Source of the DNA: Gammaproteobacteria bacterium
GTDB taxonomy: Bacteria > Pseudomonadota > Gammaproteobacteria > Steroidobacterales > Steroidobacteraceae
Direction: 5' to 3'
DNA length: 10,191 bases
Assembly (NCBI GenBank): GCA_003165495.1
Contig: PMMB01000072.1
Coordinates: forward strand, 2,952 to 13,142
The notes below the pieces were generated by a model. That model was not told where the DNA came from and did no database searches. It saw only the letters and a list, made by a program, of their open reading frames with translations. Positions 1 to 6,020 of this stretch are shown piece by piece. Made by a program: the position numbers and the translations under genes. The number at the start of each line of letters is the position of its first letter. The first letter of the stretch is position 1.

Positions 1-213
1 CAAGCGCAGCGCTTCAAAGACCAGGTCGAGCGCAAGGATGCAGGCGACGAGGAAGCGATGTATTACGACGCTGACTATGTGCGCGCGCTGGAATACGGCA
101 TGCCGCCCGCGGCGGGACTTGGATTGGGAGTTGACCGGCTGGTCATGCTGTATACGAATTCGCCCTCGATTCGCGATGTCTTGTTGTTCCCTCACATGCG
201 GCCCGAGATTTGA
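1..213 (+). CDS. lysS: Lysyl-tRNA synthetase, class II (C-terminal 70 residues, 5' truncated by window edge)
   Basis: Frame 1 is open from the first base to a TGA at 211-213 and gives the last 70 residues of a class II lysyl-tRNA synthetase, which charges tRNA-Lys with lysine in the cytoplasm. The visible part carries class II motif 3, with GLGLGVDRLVML (about residues 39-50 of the fragment; the Arg contacts ATP). It ends in the LysRS signature SIRDVLLFPHMRP. The acidic stretch DAGDEEAMYYDADYVRALEYGMPP resembles bacterial LysS. The related EpmA (GenX) is a shorter paralogue with a different C-terminus, so LysS is the better call. The stop overlaps the proposed TTG start of murI by four bases, suggesting translational coupling. 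The 5' part and promoter lie outside the window. Confidence 0.93.
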   Translation, partial: QAQRFKDQVERKDAGDEEAMYYDADYVRALEYGMPPAAGLGLGVDRLVMLYTNSPSIRDVLLFPHMRPEI

Positions 214-1016
214 CGGGTATACCGATCGGCGTATTCGACTCGGGCGTCGGCGGGTTGACCGTGTTGCGTGCGTTGCGTTCGGCCATGCCCGCCGAGAGCT
301 TCATCTATCTTGGCGATACTGCGCGACTCCCTTACGGCACCAAGAGCGCGGAAACGGTCGTGCGCTATTCTTTGCAGTGTGCGGCCGCGCTGATTCAGCG
401 ACGCGTTCGCTGTCTCGTGGTTGCTTGTAATACGGCGTCTGCGTCCGCGCTCGACGCCTTGCGCGCGCATCATCCCGCGCTGCCGATCATCGGCGTCATC
501 GAGCCGGGTGCGCAAGCGGCGGTCGCTGCTTCCGTATCGCAACACATTGCCGTTATCGCGACCGAAGGCACGATCGGCGGAGGCGCTTATCAAACGGCCA
601 TACACCGGTTGAATCCTTCCGCCCGCGTCACCTCGAGGGCGTGTTCCTTATTCGTTTCGATGGCGGAAGAGGGTTGGACCGAGGGCCCGATTGCGGAGGC
701 GGTCGCGCGCCGCTACCTCGATCCGATTTTTCAGAGAAACGATGCACCCGACACCTTGGTGCTGGGATGCACACATTTCCCGGTGCTGGCCGCGGCCCTA
801 CGCGCGGTGCTGCCGCCGCAGGTGAGCATTGTCGACTCTGCGGCGACGACCGCCGCCGCCGTGCTGCATCAGCTCCACGGCGCGTCTGGGGCGCCCGGCG
901 CCCTCGGCGCCGTCTCCTGGCTTGCCACTGACGGTGCGGCACGATTCGCGCGAGTGGGGAGCACTTTTCTCGGCGAGACCTTGGCCGCCGAGGCGGTTGA
1001 GATCATCGATCTTTAG
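210..1016 (+). CDS. murI: Glutamate racemase
   Basis: A 268-residue cytoplasmic glutamate racemase that interconverts L- and D-glutamate without a cofactor, supplying D-Glu for peptidoglycan. The N-terminus has the family signature VFDSGVGGLTVLRAL with acidic Asp10 and Ser11. The two catalytic cysteines are Cys73 in VACNTASA and Cys187 in LGCTHFP. YLGDTARLPYG (33-43), GVIEPGA (95-101) and IATEGTI (116-122) are also typical, and the length is normal. The start is taken as TTG at 210, because the DSGVGG motif begins within ten residues and no ATG or GTG lies in frame between TTG and the motif. TTG overlaps the lysS stop as TTGA, and no good Shine-Dalgarno is visible, so initiation probably depends on coupling to lysS. 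A Gly/Ala-rich loop (about residues 223-234) sits before the last strand. The gene converges on ygfZ with five bases between stops. Confidence 0.95.
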   Translation: MTGIPIGVFDSGVGGLTVLRALRSAMPAESFIYLGDTARLPYGTKSAETVVRYSLQCAAALIQRRVRCLVVACNTASASALDALRAHHPALPIIGVIEPGAQAAVAASVSQHIAVIATEGTIGGGAYQTAIHRLNPSARVTSRACSLFVSMAEEGWTEGPIAEAVARRYLDPIFQRNDAPDTLVLGCTHFPVLAAALRAVLPPQVSIVDSAATTAAAVLHQLHGASGAPGALGAVSWLATDGAARFARVGSTFLGETLAAEAVEIIDL

Positions 1017-1021
1017 CGGGA

Positions 1022-1936
1022 TCAGAGTTCGTAAGGAAGCGGCAATCCAGCGGCTGTGATCGGGGCCCCAGCATTGCCATCGGCGGCGGTCGTGCTCGCG
1101 TCCACGCTGAGCACCGCCAACGCTTCGAAGCCGCTGCCGCTTCGAATCGCCTCAATAAGTCGCCCAGCACGACCGTCGCTCAATTGCAGCGCCTGGCCTA
1201 TGCGCCATTCACCGAGAGGTAATAGCAGCCGGTACAGGCGCCGCTTGATGCGGCCGAGGTGTTGGGTGCGTGCGATGATTTCCTGGCCGGTGTAGCAACC
1301 CTTACTGAAGCTGATGCCGTCCAAGAGATCGAGATTGAGCATCTGCGCGACGAAGGCCTCGCTCGTGCTCAGATATATCTGCGGCAGACCGGCGCGAATG
1401 TCCGCGAGGCGCCAGTCATGTTCGATTTGATCTGCTTGAAGGATGTCGCCGGCCAGTCCGTGCTCCGCCAGTTTCTCTGCAGCGCCGATGACCCAGAAGC
1501 GGCCAGGGTCGCGGTTGACGGCCGCAACACCGATGTCTTCCTTCTCTATGTAGCCGGTGCTCGATTGTGGAGCGGTAATGCCGGCGGACTGCAGGCGGTG
1601 CATACCATGCAGACCGGCGACATTCAGGAGTTCGCCGGCATCTTCGATCTTTACTTTGGCTCGAAGCACGAACTTGCGCAGTCCTGCCAAAGTCGGCACA
1701 ACCAGTTCCCGCGGCAGGATCGCAATGACCCCGCTGGAATGGGGCAATAGGTGCATGAGCGCCAGCACCCGGCCTTGAGGGCTCGAGTACGCGGCCAATA
1801 GGCTCTGGCTTTCCGCGAGCCGGCGCGTATCGTTGGACACCTGACCCTGCAGAAAGCTCAGGGAGTCAGGTCCGGTGAATCGCAATACGCCTAAATGAGG
1901 TAAACGGCCCGATTGGGGTGGTGCGTCGGTGGTCAT
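1022..1936 (-). CDS. ygfZ: YgfZ/GcvT-family tetrahydrofolate-dependent Fe-S protein maturation/repair factor
   Basis: A 304-residue protein of the YgfZ (COG0354) family, related to the GcvT aminomethyltransferase fold and homologous to mitochondrial IBA57. Family members bind tetrahydrofolate and support assembly or repair of certain Fe-S enzymes; E. coli ygfZ mutants show reduced MiaB and succinate dehydrogenase activity. The diagnostic motif KGCYTGQE is at residues 212-219, with the essential Cys214. The N-terminal domain shows the usual FTGPDSLSFLQGQVSND (20-36) and SSPQGRV (51-57) blocks. The ATG at 1936 is chosen because the sequence becomes YgfZ-like just after it; an in-frame TTG at 2014 would add 26 unrelated-looking residues. 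No strong ribosome-binding site precedes the ATG. The gene is transcribed divergently from the succinate dehydrogenase operon, a sensible neighbour for an Fe-S factor. There is no ygfX next to it. Confidence 0.92.
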   Translation of the reverse strand: MTTDAPPQSGRLPHLGVLRFTGPDSLSFLQGQVSNDTRRLAESQSLLAAYSSPQGRVLALMHLLPHSSGVIAILPRELVVPTLAGLRKFVLRAKVKIEDAGELLNVAGLHGMHRLQSAGITAPQSSTGYIEKEDIGVAAVNRDPGRFWVIGAAEKLAEHGLAGDILQADQIEHDWRLADIRAGLPQIYLSTSEAFVAQMLNLDLLDGISFSKGCYTGQEIIARTQHLGRIKRRLYRLLLPLGEWRIGQALQLSDGRAGRLIEAIRSGSGFEALAVLSVDASTTAADGNAGAPITAAGLPLPYEL

Positions 1937-2069
1937 CGCACTATCAAATGGGTACTCGAACCACGATGTCAACCCTACACTTAAGTGCCGGTCGCGATTG
2001 CCTCGTTCGCTCAAATTCAGTCAATCAAGCGTTTATATATCAGTGTTTTCTGGCAAACTTTGGCGTGTG
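1937..2069. promoter_or_regulatory. Divergent intergenic region between ygfZ and the sdh operon
   Basis: This 133-bp stretch must hold the start signals for both ygfZ (leftward) and the SDHAF4-like/sdhCDAB-sdhE operon (rightward). It is visibly more AT-rich than the genes around it. On the plus strand the run TTTATATATC (2032-2041) is the best candidate -10 region for the sdh operon, about 30 bases before the ATG at 2070, but no convincing -35 hexamer lies 16-18 bases upstream. No clear operator palindrome was recognised. Confidence 0.45.
1943..1972 (-). promoter_or_regulatory. Candidate sigma-70 promoter for ygfZ
   Basis: Read on the minus strand, an exact TTGACA -35 hexamer lies at 1972-1967. 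It is followed 18 bases later by TTTGAT at 1948-1943 as a four-of-six match to TATAAT. Transcription would begin almost at the ATG at 1936, giving a leaderless or near-leaderless message, which fits the missing ribosome-binding site. The -10 is weak, so this is a hint only. Confidence 0.3.
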
Positions 2070-2222
2070 ATGACGCATTCCGAAACACCCGAACAGGAAG
2101 AACCCGAACAGAAAGAACGACCTGTCGCCTTATCTGAGTCGCGCGAGGTCGGCGGGCGCGAAGGACCGGAGCCGACGCGCTTTGGCGATTGGGAGCTGCG
2201 CGGCCGCTGTATCGACTTTTAA
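2070..2222 (+). CDS. SDHAF4-like succinate dehydrogenase assembly factor (DUF1674 family)
   Basis: A 50-residue protein. Its C-terminal half is a clear match to the DUF1674/SDHAF4 (yeast Sdh8) signature: residues 27-31 read EVGGR, followed at 32-50 by GPEPTRFGDWELRGRCIDF, ending exactly at the protein C-terminus as in the family. In mitochondria SDHAF4 binds flavinylated SDHA, shields it from oxidants and promotes joining to SDHB. The same role here is inferred from homology and from position, first in the sdh operon and only two bases before sdhC. The N-terminal half is charged and low in complexity, with an imperfect PEQEE/PEQKE repeat, and is probably disordered. There is no membrane segment. 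The ATG at 2070 is directly preceded by an in-frame GTG (2067-2069) that could also serve as start. Bacterial DUF1674 proteins are best known from Alphaproteobacteria. The gene is short enough to be skipped by automatic gene callers. Confidence 0.85.
   Translation: MTHSETPEQEEPEQKERPVALSESREVGGREGPEPTRFGDWELRGRCIDF
2088..2117 (+). repeat. Tandem 15-bp codon-phased duplication inside the SDHAF4-like gene
   Basis: Two adjacent 15-base units, 2088-2102 and 2103-2117, differ at one position only (G2097 versus A2112). They are in frame and encode PEQEE then PEQKE, so the duplication lengthened the acidic N-terminal tail without disturbing the conserved C-terminus. Confidence 0.85.
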
Positions 2223-2224
2223 CC

Positions 2225-2605
2225 ATGCCTCGTCCCACATCACCCCACTGGCAGATCTATCGATGGCAGATGGGCAATAGTCTGTCGATTTTGCATCGGT
2301 TGACGGGCGTCGCGCTGGCATTGGGTCTCCTCGCGCTGGGGTTTTGGCTGGTATCGTTAGCCGGCGGCGAGCAATCCTATGTCGCGGCCACAAAGGTGTT
2401 TGCGAGCCCTGTGGGATTCTTATTCCTCGTCGGTTGGACCTTTGCTTTCCTGTACCACCTCTTGAATGGCGTGCGCCATTTGTTCTGGGATGCGGGTTAC
2501 GGCTACGAGCGCACGCAGCGGCACGTGAGCGGCTGGTTCGCAGTGTTGGGTGCACTTGGGTTGACGCTGTGCGTATGGGCGCTGATATGGCACTTCGCTC
2601 CATGA
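2225..2605 (+). CDS. sdhC: Succinate dehydrogenase cytochrome b556 subunit
   Basis: A 126-residue inner-membrane anchor subunit of complex II that, with SdhD, binds heme b and forms the ubiquinone site. It shows the SdhC opening SPHWQIYRWQ (6-15) and the SILHRLTG motif (21-28), whose Ser21 and Arg25 align with E. coli quinone-site Ser27 and Arg31. His78 in YHLLNGVRHLFWD aligns with heme ligand His84 of E. coli. Three hydrophobic helices lie at about 26-46, 62-83 and 104-123. The ATG at 2225 is chosen because the conserved N-terminus starts there; the frame extends upstream to an ATG at 2189, but that lies inside the SDHAF4-like gene. Only two bases separate the start from the upstream stop and no ribosome-binding site is evident, so translation is probably coupled. 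Its TGA overlaps the sdhD start (ATGA). Confidence 0.95.
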   Translation: MPRPTSPHWQIYRWQMGNSLSILHRLTGVALALGLLALGFWLVSLAGGEQSYVAATKVFASPVGFLFLVGWTFAFLYHLLNGVRHLFWDAGYGYERTQRHVSGWFAVLGALGLTLCVWALIWHFAP

Positions 2606-2982
2606 GTTTGCGAAGCCCCTTGGGCCGCGTGGCGGGATTGGGATCGGCCAAAGACGGCACCGCTCATTGGTGGGCGCAGAGGGTGAGCGCCGTTGCTCTG
2701 ATCCCGCTGACGCTGTGGTTCATGTTCTCTCTGCTGGCGCTGCCGGCGCTTGACTACGCCACGGTCCGGGCGTGGCTGGCGTTTCCCTTGAGCGGCTTTT
2801 TGGCCGTGCTGTTGGTTGCCGTGCTGACGTATCACTCCTACCTGGGCACCATCGAGATCGTCGAAGACTACGTCCCTTCAGCCGGTATGAAGATCTTTAC
2901 CCTGCTGGTGCTTCGGTTCCTGTACGTGCTTGTCGGCGGCGCGAGCATATTTGCGATTTTGCGCGTCGCGTTCGGATCTTAG
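2602..2982 (+). CDS. sdhD: Succinate dehydrogenase hydrophobic membrane anchor subunit
   Basis: A 126-residue membrane subunit that completes the heme b and ubiquinone pocket with SdhC. It has three predicted transmembrane helices at about 28-50, 58-80 and 98-122. The block YHSYLGTIEIVEDYV (77-91) is the SdhD signature. His78 corresponds to the heme-region His of E. coli SdhD (HAWIGMWQVLTDYV) and Tyr90 to quinone-site Tyr83. The N-terminus GSAKDGTAHWWAQRVSAVAL is typical of the alpha/gammaproteobacterial type. The start ATG overlaps the sdhC stop (ATGA at 2602-2605). An in-frame ATG at 2587 would add five residues and cannot be excluded. The stop lies five bases before sdhA. Confidence 0.93.
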   Translation: MSLRSPLGRVAGLGSAKDGTAHWWAQRVSAVALIPLTLWFMFSLLALPALDYATVRAWLAFPLSGFLAVLLVAVLTYHSYLGTIEIVEDYVPSAGMKIFTLLVLRFLYVLVGGASIFAILRVAFGS

Positions 2983-2987
2983 AGGCT

Positions 2988-4769
2988 ATGAGCGAATACA
3001 AATTGATCGACCACACCTACGATGTGGTCGTCGTCGGCGCCGGAGGCGCGGGTTTGCGCGCCACGTTTGGTCTAGCCGAGGCGGGTCTCTCCACCGCCTG
3101 TATAACCAAGGTGTTTCCGACGCGCAGTCATACGGTCGCGGCGCAGGGCGGCATCTCAGCGGCGCTCGGCAATATGGGCGCCGATGATTGGCGATGGCAT
3201 ATGTACGACACTGTCAAGGGATCGGACTGGCTCGGCGACCAAGACGCCATCGAGTTCATGTGCAAGGAAGCGGCGGCGGCGGTCATCGAACTCGAGCACT
3301 ACGGCGTGCCGTTTTCGCGCACTGAGGACGGCCGCATTTACCAGCGGCCGTTTGGCGGCATGACCACGCACTATGGAAAGGGCATTGCACAGCGCACCTG
3401 TGCTGCCGCCGATCGCACCGGCCACGCCATGCTGCACACTCTGTATCAGCAATCGCTCAAGCACGAAGCGAATTTCTTCATGGAGTACTTCGCTCTCGAC
3501 CTCATCATGGAAAATGGTGAGTGCCGCGGCGTGATCGCTCTCGACATGTCCGATGGCACCCTGCATCGATTTCGTGCCCACATGGTCATTATTGCGACCG
3601 GCGGTTACGGCCGCGCGTGGTTCTCATGCACGTCCGCCCATACCTGCACGGGTGACGGCGGCGGCATGGCGCTGCGCGCGGGCTTGCCGCTGCAGGACAT
3701 GGAGTTCGTGCAGTTCCACCCGACCGGCATCTATGGCGCCGGCTGTTTGATCACTGAAGGCTCGCGCGGCGAGGGCGGATATTTGACGAACGCCCTCGGC
3801 GAGCGATTCATGGAGCGCTACGCGCCGAATGCCAAGGACTTGGCGTCGCGCGACGTCGTCAGTCGCGCGATGACCGTCGAGATTCGCGAGGGTCGCGGCG
3901 TCGGAACGCTCAAGGACCATATTGATCTACATCTGGAGCACCTGGGTCCCGCGGTCGTCAAGGAGCGATTGCCCGGCATCGCCGAGACCGCGAGAATATT
4001 CGCCGGAGTGGACGTCAATAAGGAGCCGATACCCGTGCTGCCCACCGTGCACTACAACATGGGCGGCATCCCGTGCAATGTGCATGGCGAGGTCATCACG
4101 CGCGTGAATGGCAGCGACACGGTCGTTCGGGGACTCATGGCGGTCGGCGAGGCGGCCTGCGTGTCCGTGCACGGCGCGAACCGCTTAGGATCCAACTCGC
4201 TGCTCGATCTGGTCGTGTTCGGGCGCGAAGCGGCGCGGCACTGCGCACGGATCGTGAAGCAGGATACGGCGCACCGTGCATTCAAAGCCGACGCCGGCGA
4301 CAGCGCGCTCGCTCGTTTGGATAGACTGCGTCATGCGAAGGGCTCACGGCGCACGGCCGACGTTCGCCTAGGGATGCAGCGCGTCATGCAAAGCGATGCC
4401 GCGGTATTTCGCACCGCCGAATCCTTGAAGGACGGCAAGCACAAGCTCGCGGAAGTTTTCGCGTCCTTCGCCGATGTCCAAGTCACGGATCGGTCGCTGG
4501 TATGGAACACGGATCTCATCGAGACTTTGGAGCTCGACAATCTGTTGGGACAGGCCGTCGCCACCATGCATTCGGCGGAGAATCGCACGGAGAGTCGCGG
4601 TGCGCAGGCGCGTGAGGATTTTCCGAATCGCGACGACCATCATTGGATGAAACATTCGCTGTGCTGGGTAGACGCCAAAGGCGCCACTCAGTTCGATTAT
4701 CGACCGGTGCATCTGAACACCTTGACCGACGATGTCGAATCGATACCACCCAAGGCGCGGACCTATTGA
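2988..4769 (+). CDS. sdhA: Succinate dehydrogenase flavoprotein subunit
   Basis: A 593-residue catalytic subunit that oxidises succinate to fumarate with covalently bound FAD, on the cytoplasmic face of the membrane, linking the TCA cycle to the quinone pool. VVVVGAGGAGLRA (13-25) is the dinucleotide-binding loop. His48 in TRSHTVAAQGGISAALGN is the covalent FAD attachment residue. Active-site residues line up with E. coli SdhA: His244 (QFHPTG), Glu257 (TEGSRGEGGYL), Arg288 (SRDVVSR), His355 (TVHYNMGG) and Arg399 (HGANRLGSNSL). Length is normal and no residue is missing. The ATG at 2988 has a GAGG (2982-2985) upstream at rather short spacing; a longer upstream frame lies inside sdhD and is not coding. 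Two dedicated helper genes, sdhE and the SDHAF4-like gene, flank the operon and both act on this subunit in known systems. Confidence 0.98.
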   Translation: MSEYKLIDHTYDVVVVGAGGAGLRATFGLAEAGLSTACITKVFPTRSHTVAAQGGISAALGNMGADDWRWHMYDTVKGSDWLGDQDAIEFMCKEAAAAVIELEHYGVPFSRTEDGRIYQRPFGGMTTHYGKGIAQRTCAAADRTGHAMLHTLYQQSLKHEANFFMEYFALDLIMENGECRGVIALDMSDGTLHRFRAHMVIIATGGYGRAWFSCTSAHTCTGDGGGMALRAGLPLQDMEFVQFHPTGIYGAGCLITEGSRGEGGYLTNALGERFMERYAPNAKDLASRDVVSRAMTVEIREGRGVGTLKDHIDLHLEHLGPAVVKERLPGIAETARIFAGVDVNKEPIPVLPTVHYNMGGIPCNVHGEVITRVNGSDTVVRGLMAVGEAACVSVHGANRLGSNSLLDLVVFGREAARHCARIVKQDTAHRAFKADAGDSALARLDRLRHAKGSRRTADVRLGMQRVMQSDAAVFRTAESLKDGKHKLAEVFASFADVQVTDRSLVWNTDLIETLELDNLLGQAVATMHSAENRTESRGAQAREDFPNRDDHHWMKHSLCWVDAKGATQFDYRPVHLNTLTDDVESIPPKARTY

Positions 4770-4782
4770 GGCCCGCGCAAAC

Positions 4783-4787
4783 AGGAG
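4783..4787 (+). promoter_or_regulatory. Shine-Dalgarno site setting the sdhB start
   Basis: AGGAG lies six bases before the ATG at 4794. It favours that ATG over the in-frame TTG immediately upstream at 4791. It is the clearest ribosome-binding site in the operon; the other sdh genes appear to depend more on coupling. Confidence 0.8.
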
Positions 4788-4793
4788 CATTTG

Positions 4794-5579
4794 ATGGCTG
4801 AATTCTCGCTTCCCGCCAATTCCAAGGTGCGCAAGGACGGTCGCATCTTCAAGGCACCGGCCGGCGCCAAGAATGTCCGTGTTTTCAAGATCTACCGCTT
4901 CGACCCTGACTCGGGCGGGAATCCGCGCCTCGACACCTACGAAGTCGATATGGACGCATGCGGTCCGATGGTGTTGGATGCCCTGATCAAGATCAAGAAT
5001 GAGGTCGATTCCACGTTGACGTTCCGGCGCTCATGCCGCGAAGGGATATGCGGTTCGTGCGCCATGAATATCGACGGCAAGAATGGCCTGGCCTGCGTCA
5101 GCGCGTGCGCCGACGTCAAGCACGACATCAAGATCTATCCGTTGCCGCACCTGCCCGTCATCAAGGATTTGATACCCGACCTTACGAACTTCTATGCTCA
5201 GTACGCGTCGATCAAGCCCTGGCTGCAAACCCGCACTGCGGCGCCGCCCGATCGCGAGCGCCTGCAATCCAAGGAAGATCAGGAAAAGGTCGATCGGCCC
5301 TCGGCGTGCATCCTGTGCGCCTGCTGTTCCACCGGCTGCCCCAGCTATTGGTGGAACAGCGATCGTTATCTGGGGCCGGCGGCGCTGCTGGCGGCCTACC
5401 GTTGGATCGTCGATAGCCGTGATGAGGCTGCCGGCGAGCGCCTCGATTATCTCGAGGATCCGTTTCGGCTGTACCGCTGCCATACCATCATGAATTGCAC
5501 CGAGGCATGTCCGAAGGATCTCAATCCGGCCAAGGCCATCGGCGAAATCAAGCAAATGATGGCCCATCGTCGCCTTTGA
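4794..5579 (+). CDS. sdhB: Succinate dehydrogenase iron-sulfur subunit
   Basis: A 261-residue electron-transfer subunit that carries electrons from FAD to ubiquinone through three Fe-S clusters. The [2Fe-2S] ligands are Cys81, Cys86, Cys89 and Cys101 (CREGICGSC and the later Cys). The [4Fe-4S] cluster uses Cys172, Cys175, Cys178 and Cys239. The [3Fe-4S] cluster uses Cys182, Cys229 and Cys235, all by alignment with E. coli SdhB. Trp186/Trp187 (SYWWN) and His230 match quinone-site residues of E. coli. The N-terminus is about 23 residues longer than in E. coli, with a basic, Ala/Pro-containing lead before FKIYRFDPDS, resembling mitochondrial and alphaproteobacterial SdhB. The gene starts 24 bases after sdhA, and its TGA shares one base with the sdhE ATG (TGATG). 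Confidence 0.97.
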   Translation: MAEFSLPANSKVRKDGRIFKAPAGAKNVRVFKIYRFDPDSGGNPRLDTYEVDMDACGPMVLDALIKIKNEVDSTLTFRRSCREGICGSCAMNIDGKNGLACVSACADVKHDIKIYPLPHLPVIKDLIPDLTNFYAQYASIKPWLQTRTAAPPDRERLQSKEDQEKVDRPSACILCACCSTGCPSYWWNSDRYLGPAALLAAYRWIVDSRDEAAGERLDYLEDPFRLYRCHTIMNCTEACPKDLNPAKAIGEIKQMMAHRRL

Positions 5580-5875
5580 TGGCCGCCCCGCCGCAGTTTC
5601 CTGCCGCCGATCACCAGGAACTCGGGAAACTGCGCTGGCGTTGCCGTCGCGGCATGAAAGAACTCGATGTTTTGCTGGCGCGCTATGTGGATGAACGTTT
5701 CTGCAGCGCGTCGAACTTGGAGCAAGACGCGTTTAACGAGCTATTAGACACCGAAGATACGGTTCTTTATGCCTATTGCCTAGGGTCCGAACGGCCGCCG
5801 CCGCAGTTCGCGGCCCTGATCGAGCGAATTACGGCCGTCTCGCTCGCCGGTCGAAAGTCCTCCGCCGATCAGTAG
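5579..5875 (+). CDS. sdhE: SdhE, FAD assembly factor for succinate dehydrogenase (SDHAF2/YgfY family)
   Basis: A 98-residue soluble protein with the SdhE signature RRGMKELD (23-30), containing the RGxxE motif (Arg24, Gly25, Glu28) that contacts SdhA and is needed for covalent flavinylation. DAFNELLDTEDTVLYAYCLG (50-69) matches the second conserved block, LLxxxDxxLxxw in the family. It is about nine residues longer at the N-terminus than E. coli SdhE. The start at 5579 overlaps the sdhB stop by one base (TGATG) and has no ribosome-binding site, so translation is most likely coupled. Placement directly behind sdhB gives co-expression with its client. In E. coli the homologue ygfY lies with ygfX and ygfZ away from sdhCDAB. 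No terminator hairpin was seen after the stop. Confidence 0.93.
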   Translation: MAAPPQFPAADHQELGKLRWRCRRGMKELDVLLARYVDERFCSASNLEQDAFNELLDTEDTVLYAYCLGSERPPPQFAALIERITAVSLAGRKSSADQ

Positions 5876-5890
5876 CGCCGAACCTGCCGC

Positions 5891-5899
5891 TGCTAGAAT
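5891..5899 (+). promoter_or_regulatory. Candidate extended -10 (sigma-70) element upstream of rpoE
   Basis: TGCTAGAAT reads as an extended -10 (TGn followed by TAGAAT, five of six matches to TATAAT). No good -35 hexamer lies 17 bases upstream, which extended -10 promoters tolerate. It could supply basal rpoE transcription in addition to the sigma-E site downstream. A chance match is possible. Confidence 0.3.
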
Positions 5900-5950
5900 C
5901 CCATCCTGTGCGCAAAGTCACGTTTATATCCGGTCCGGCCCGGGAATTGT

Positions 5951-5978
5951 CGAACTTTTCCAGAGGCCGTAGGTCTAT
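5951..5978 (+). promoter_or_regulatory. Sigma-E (RpoE/AlgU)-type promoter for rpoE-rseA-rseB
   Basis: CGAACTT at 5951-5957 matches the sigma-E -35 consensus GGAACTT at six of seven positions. GTCTAT at 5973-5978 matches the -10 GTCTAA at five of six, and the spacer is 15 bases. This is the layout of the autoregulated rpoE/algU promoters of Gammaproteobacteria. Transcription would start near 5984, leaving a leader of roughly 35 bases before the rpoE ATG. Confidence 0.7.
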
Positions 5979-6020
5979 CGCGACAGGCTGGGTTGTGAAC
6001 TCGCCGGTTTGGGATCACGC

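Noticed and set aside
896..912. Perfect 7-bp inverted repeat with a CTC loop (CGGCGCC/GGCGCCG) near the murI 3' end
   Set aside because: It lies about 100 bases inside murI, has no T-run, and arises from Gly-Ala codons in a GC-rich stretch; it is not a terminator.
1011..1030. Possible bidirectional terminator between the convergent murI and ygfZ stops
   Set aside because: Only five bases separate the stops and no stem-loop with a T-run is visible on either strand.
1259..1750. 163-codon open frame on the plus strand
   Set aside because: It is antisense to ygfZ, whose protein sequence is conserved over the same bases.
2041..2222. A frame-long extension of the SDHAF4-like gene back to an ATG at 1929
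   Set aside because: The added residues would cross the AT-rich promoter region and overlap the ygfZ start; the charged tail and conserved motif begin after 2070.
2130..2660. 176-codon open frame on the minus strand across the SDHAF4-like gene, sdhC and the start of sdhD
   Set aside because: The product is Arg/Pro-rich with no recognisable motif, and three conserved genes occupy the other strand.
4368..4790. 140-codon minus-strand frame over the sdhA 3' end
   Set aside because: It is a shadow of GC-rich codon use in sdhA, with no family resemblance.
5031..5567. 178-codon minus-strand frame over sdhB
   Set aside because: It is antisense to the Fe-S cysteine motifs of sdhB and shows no independent evidence of coding.
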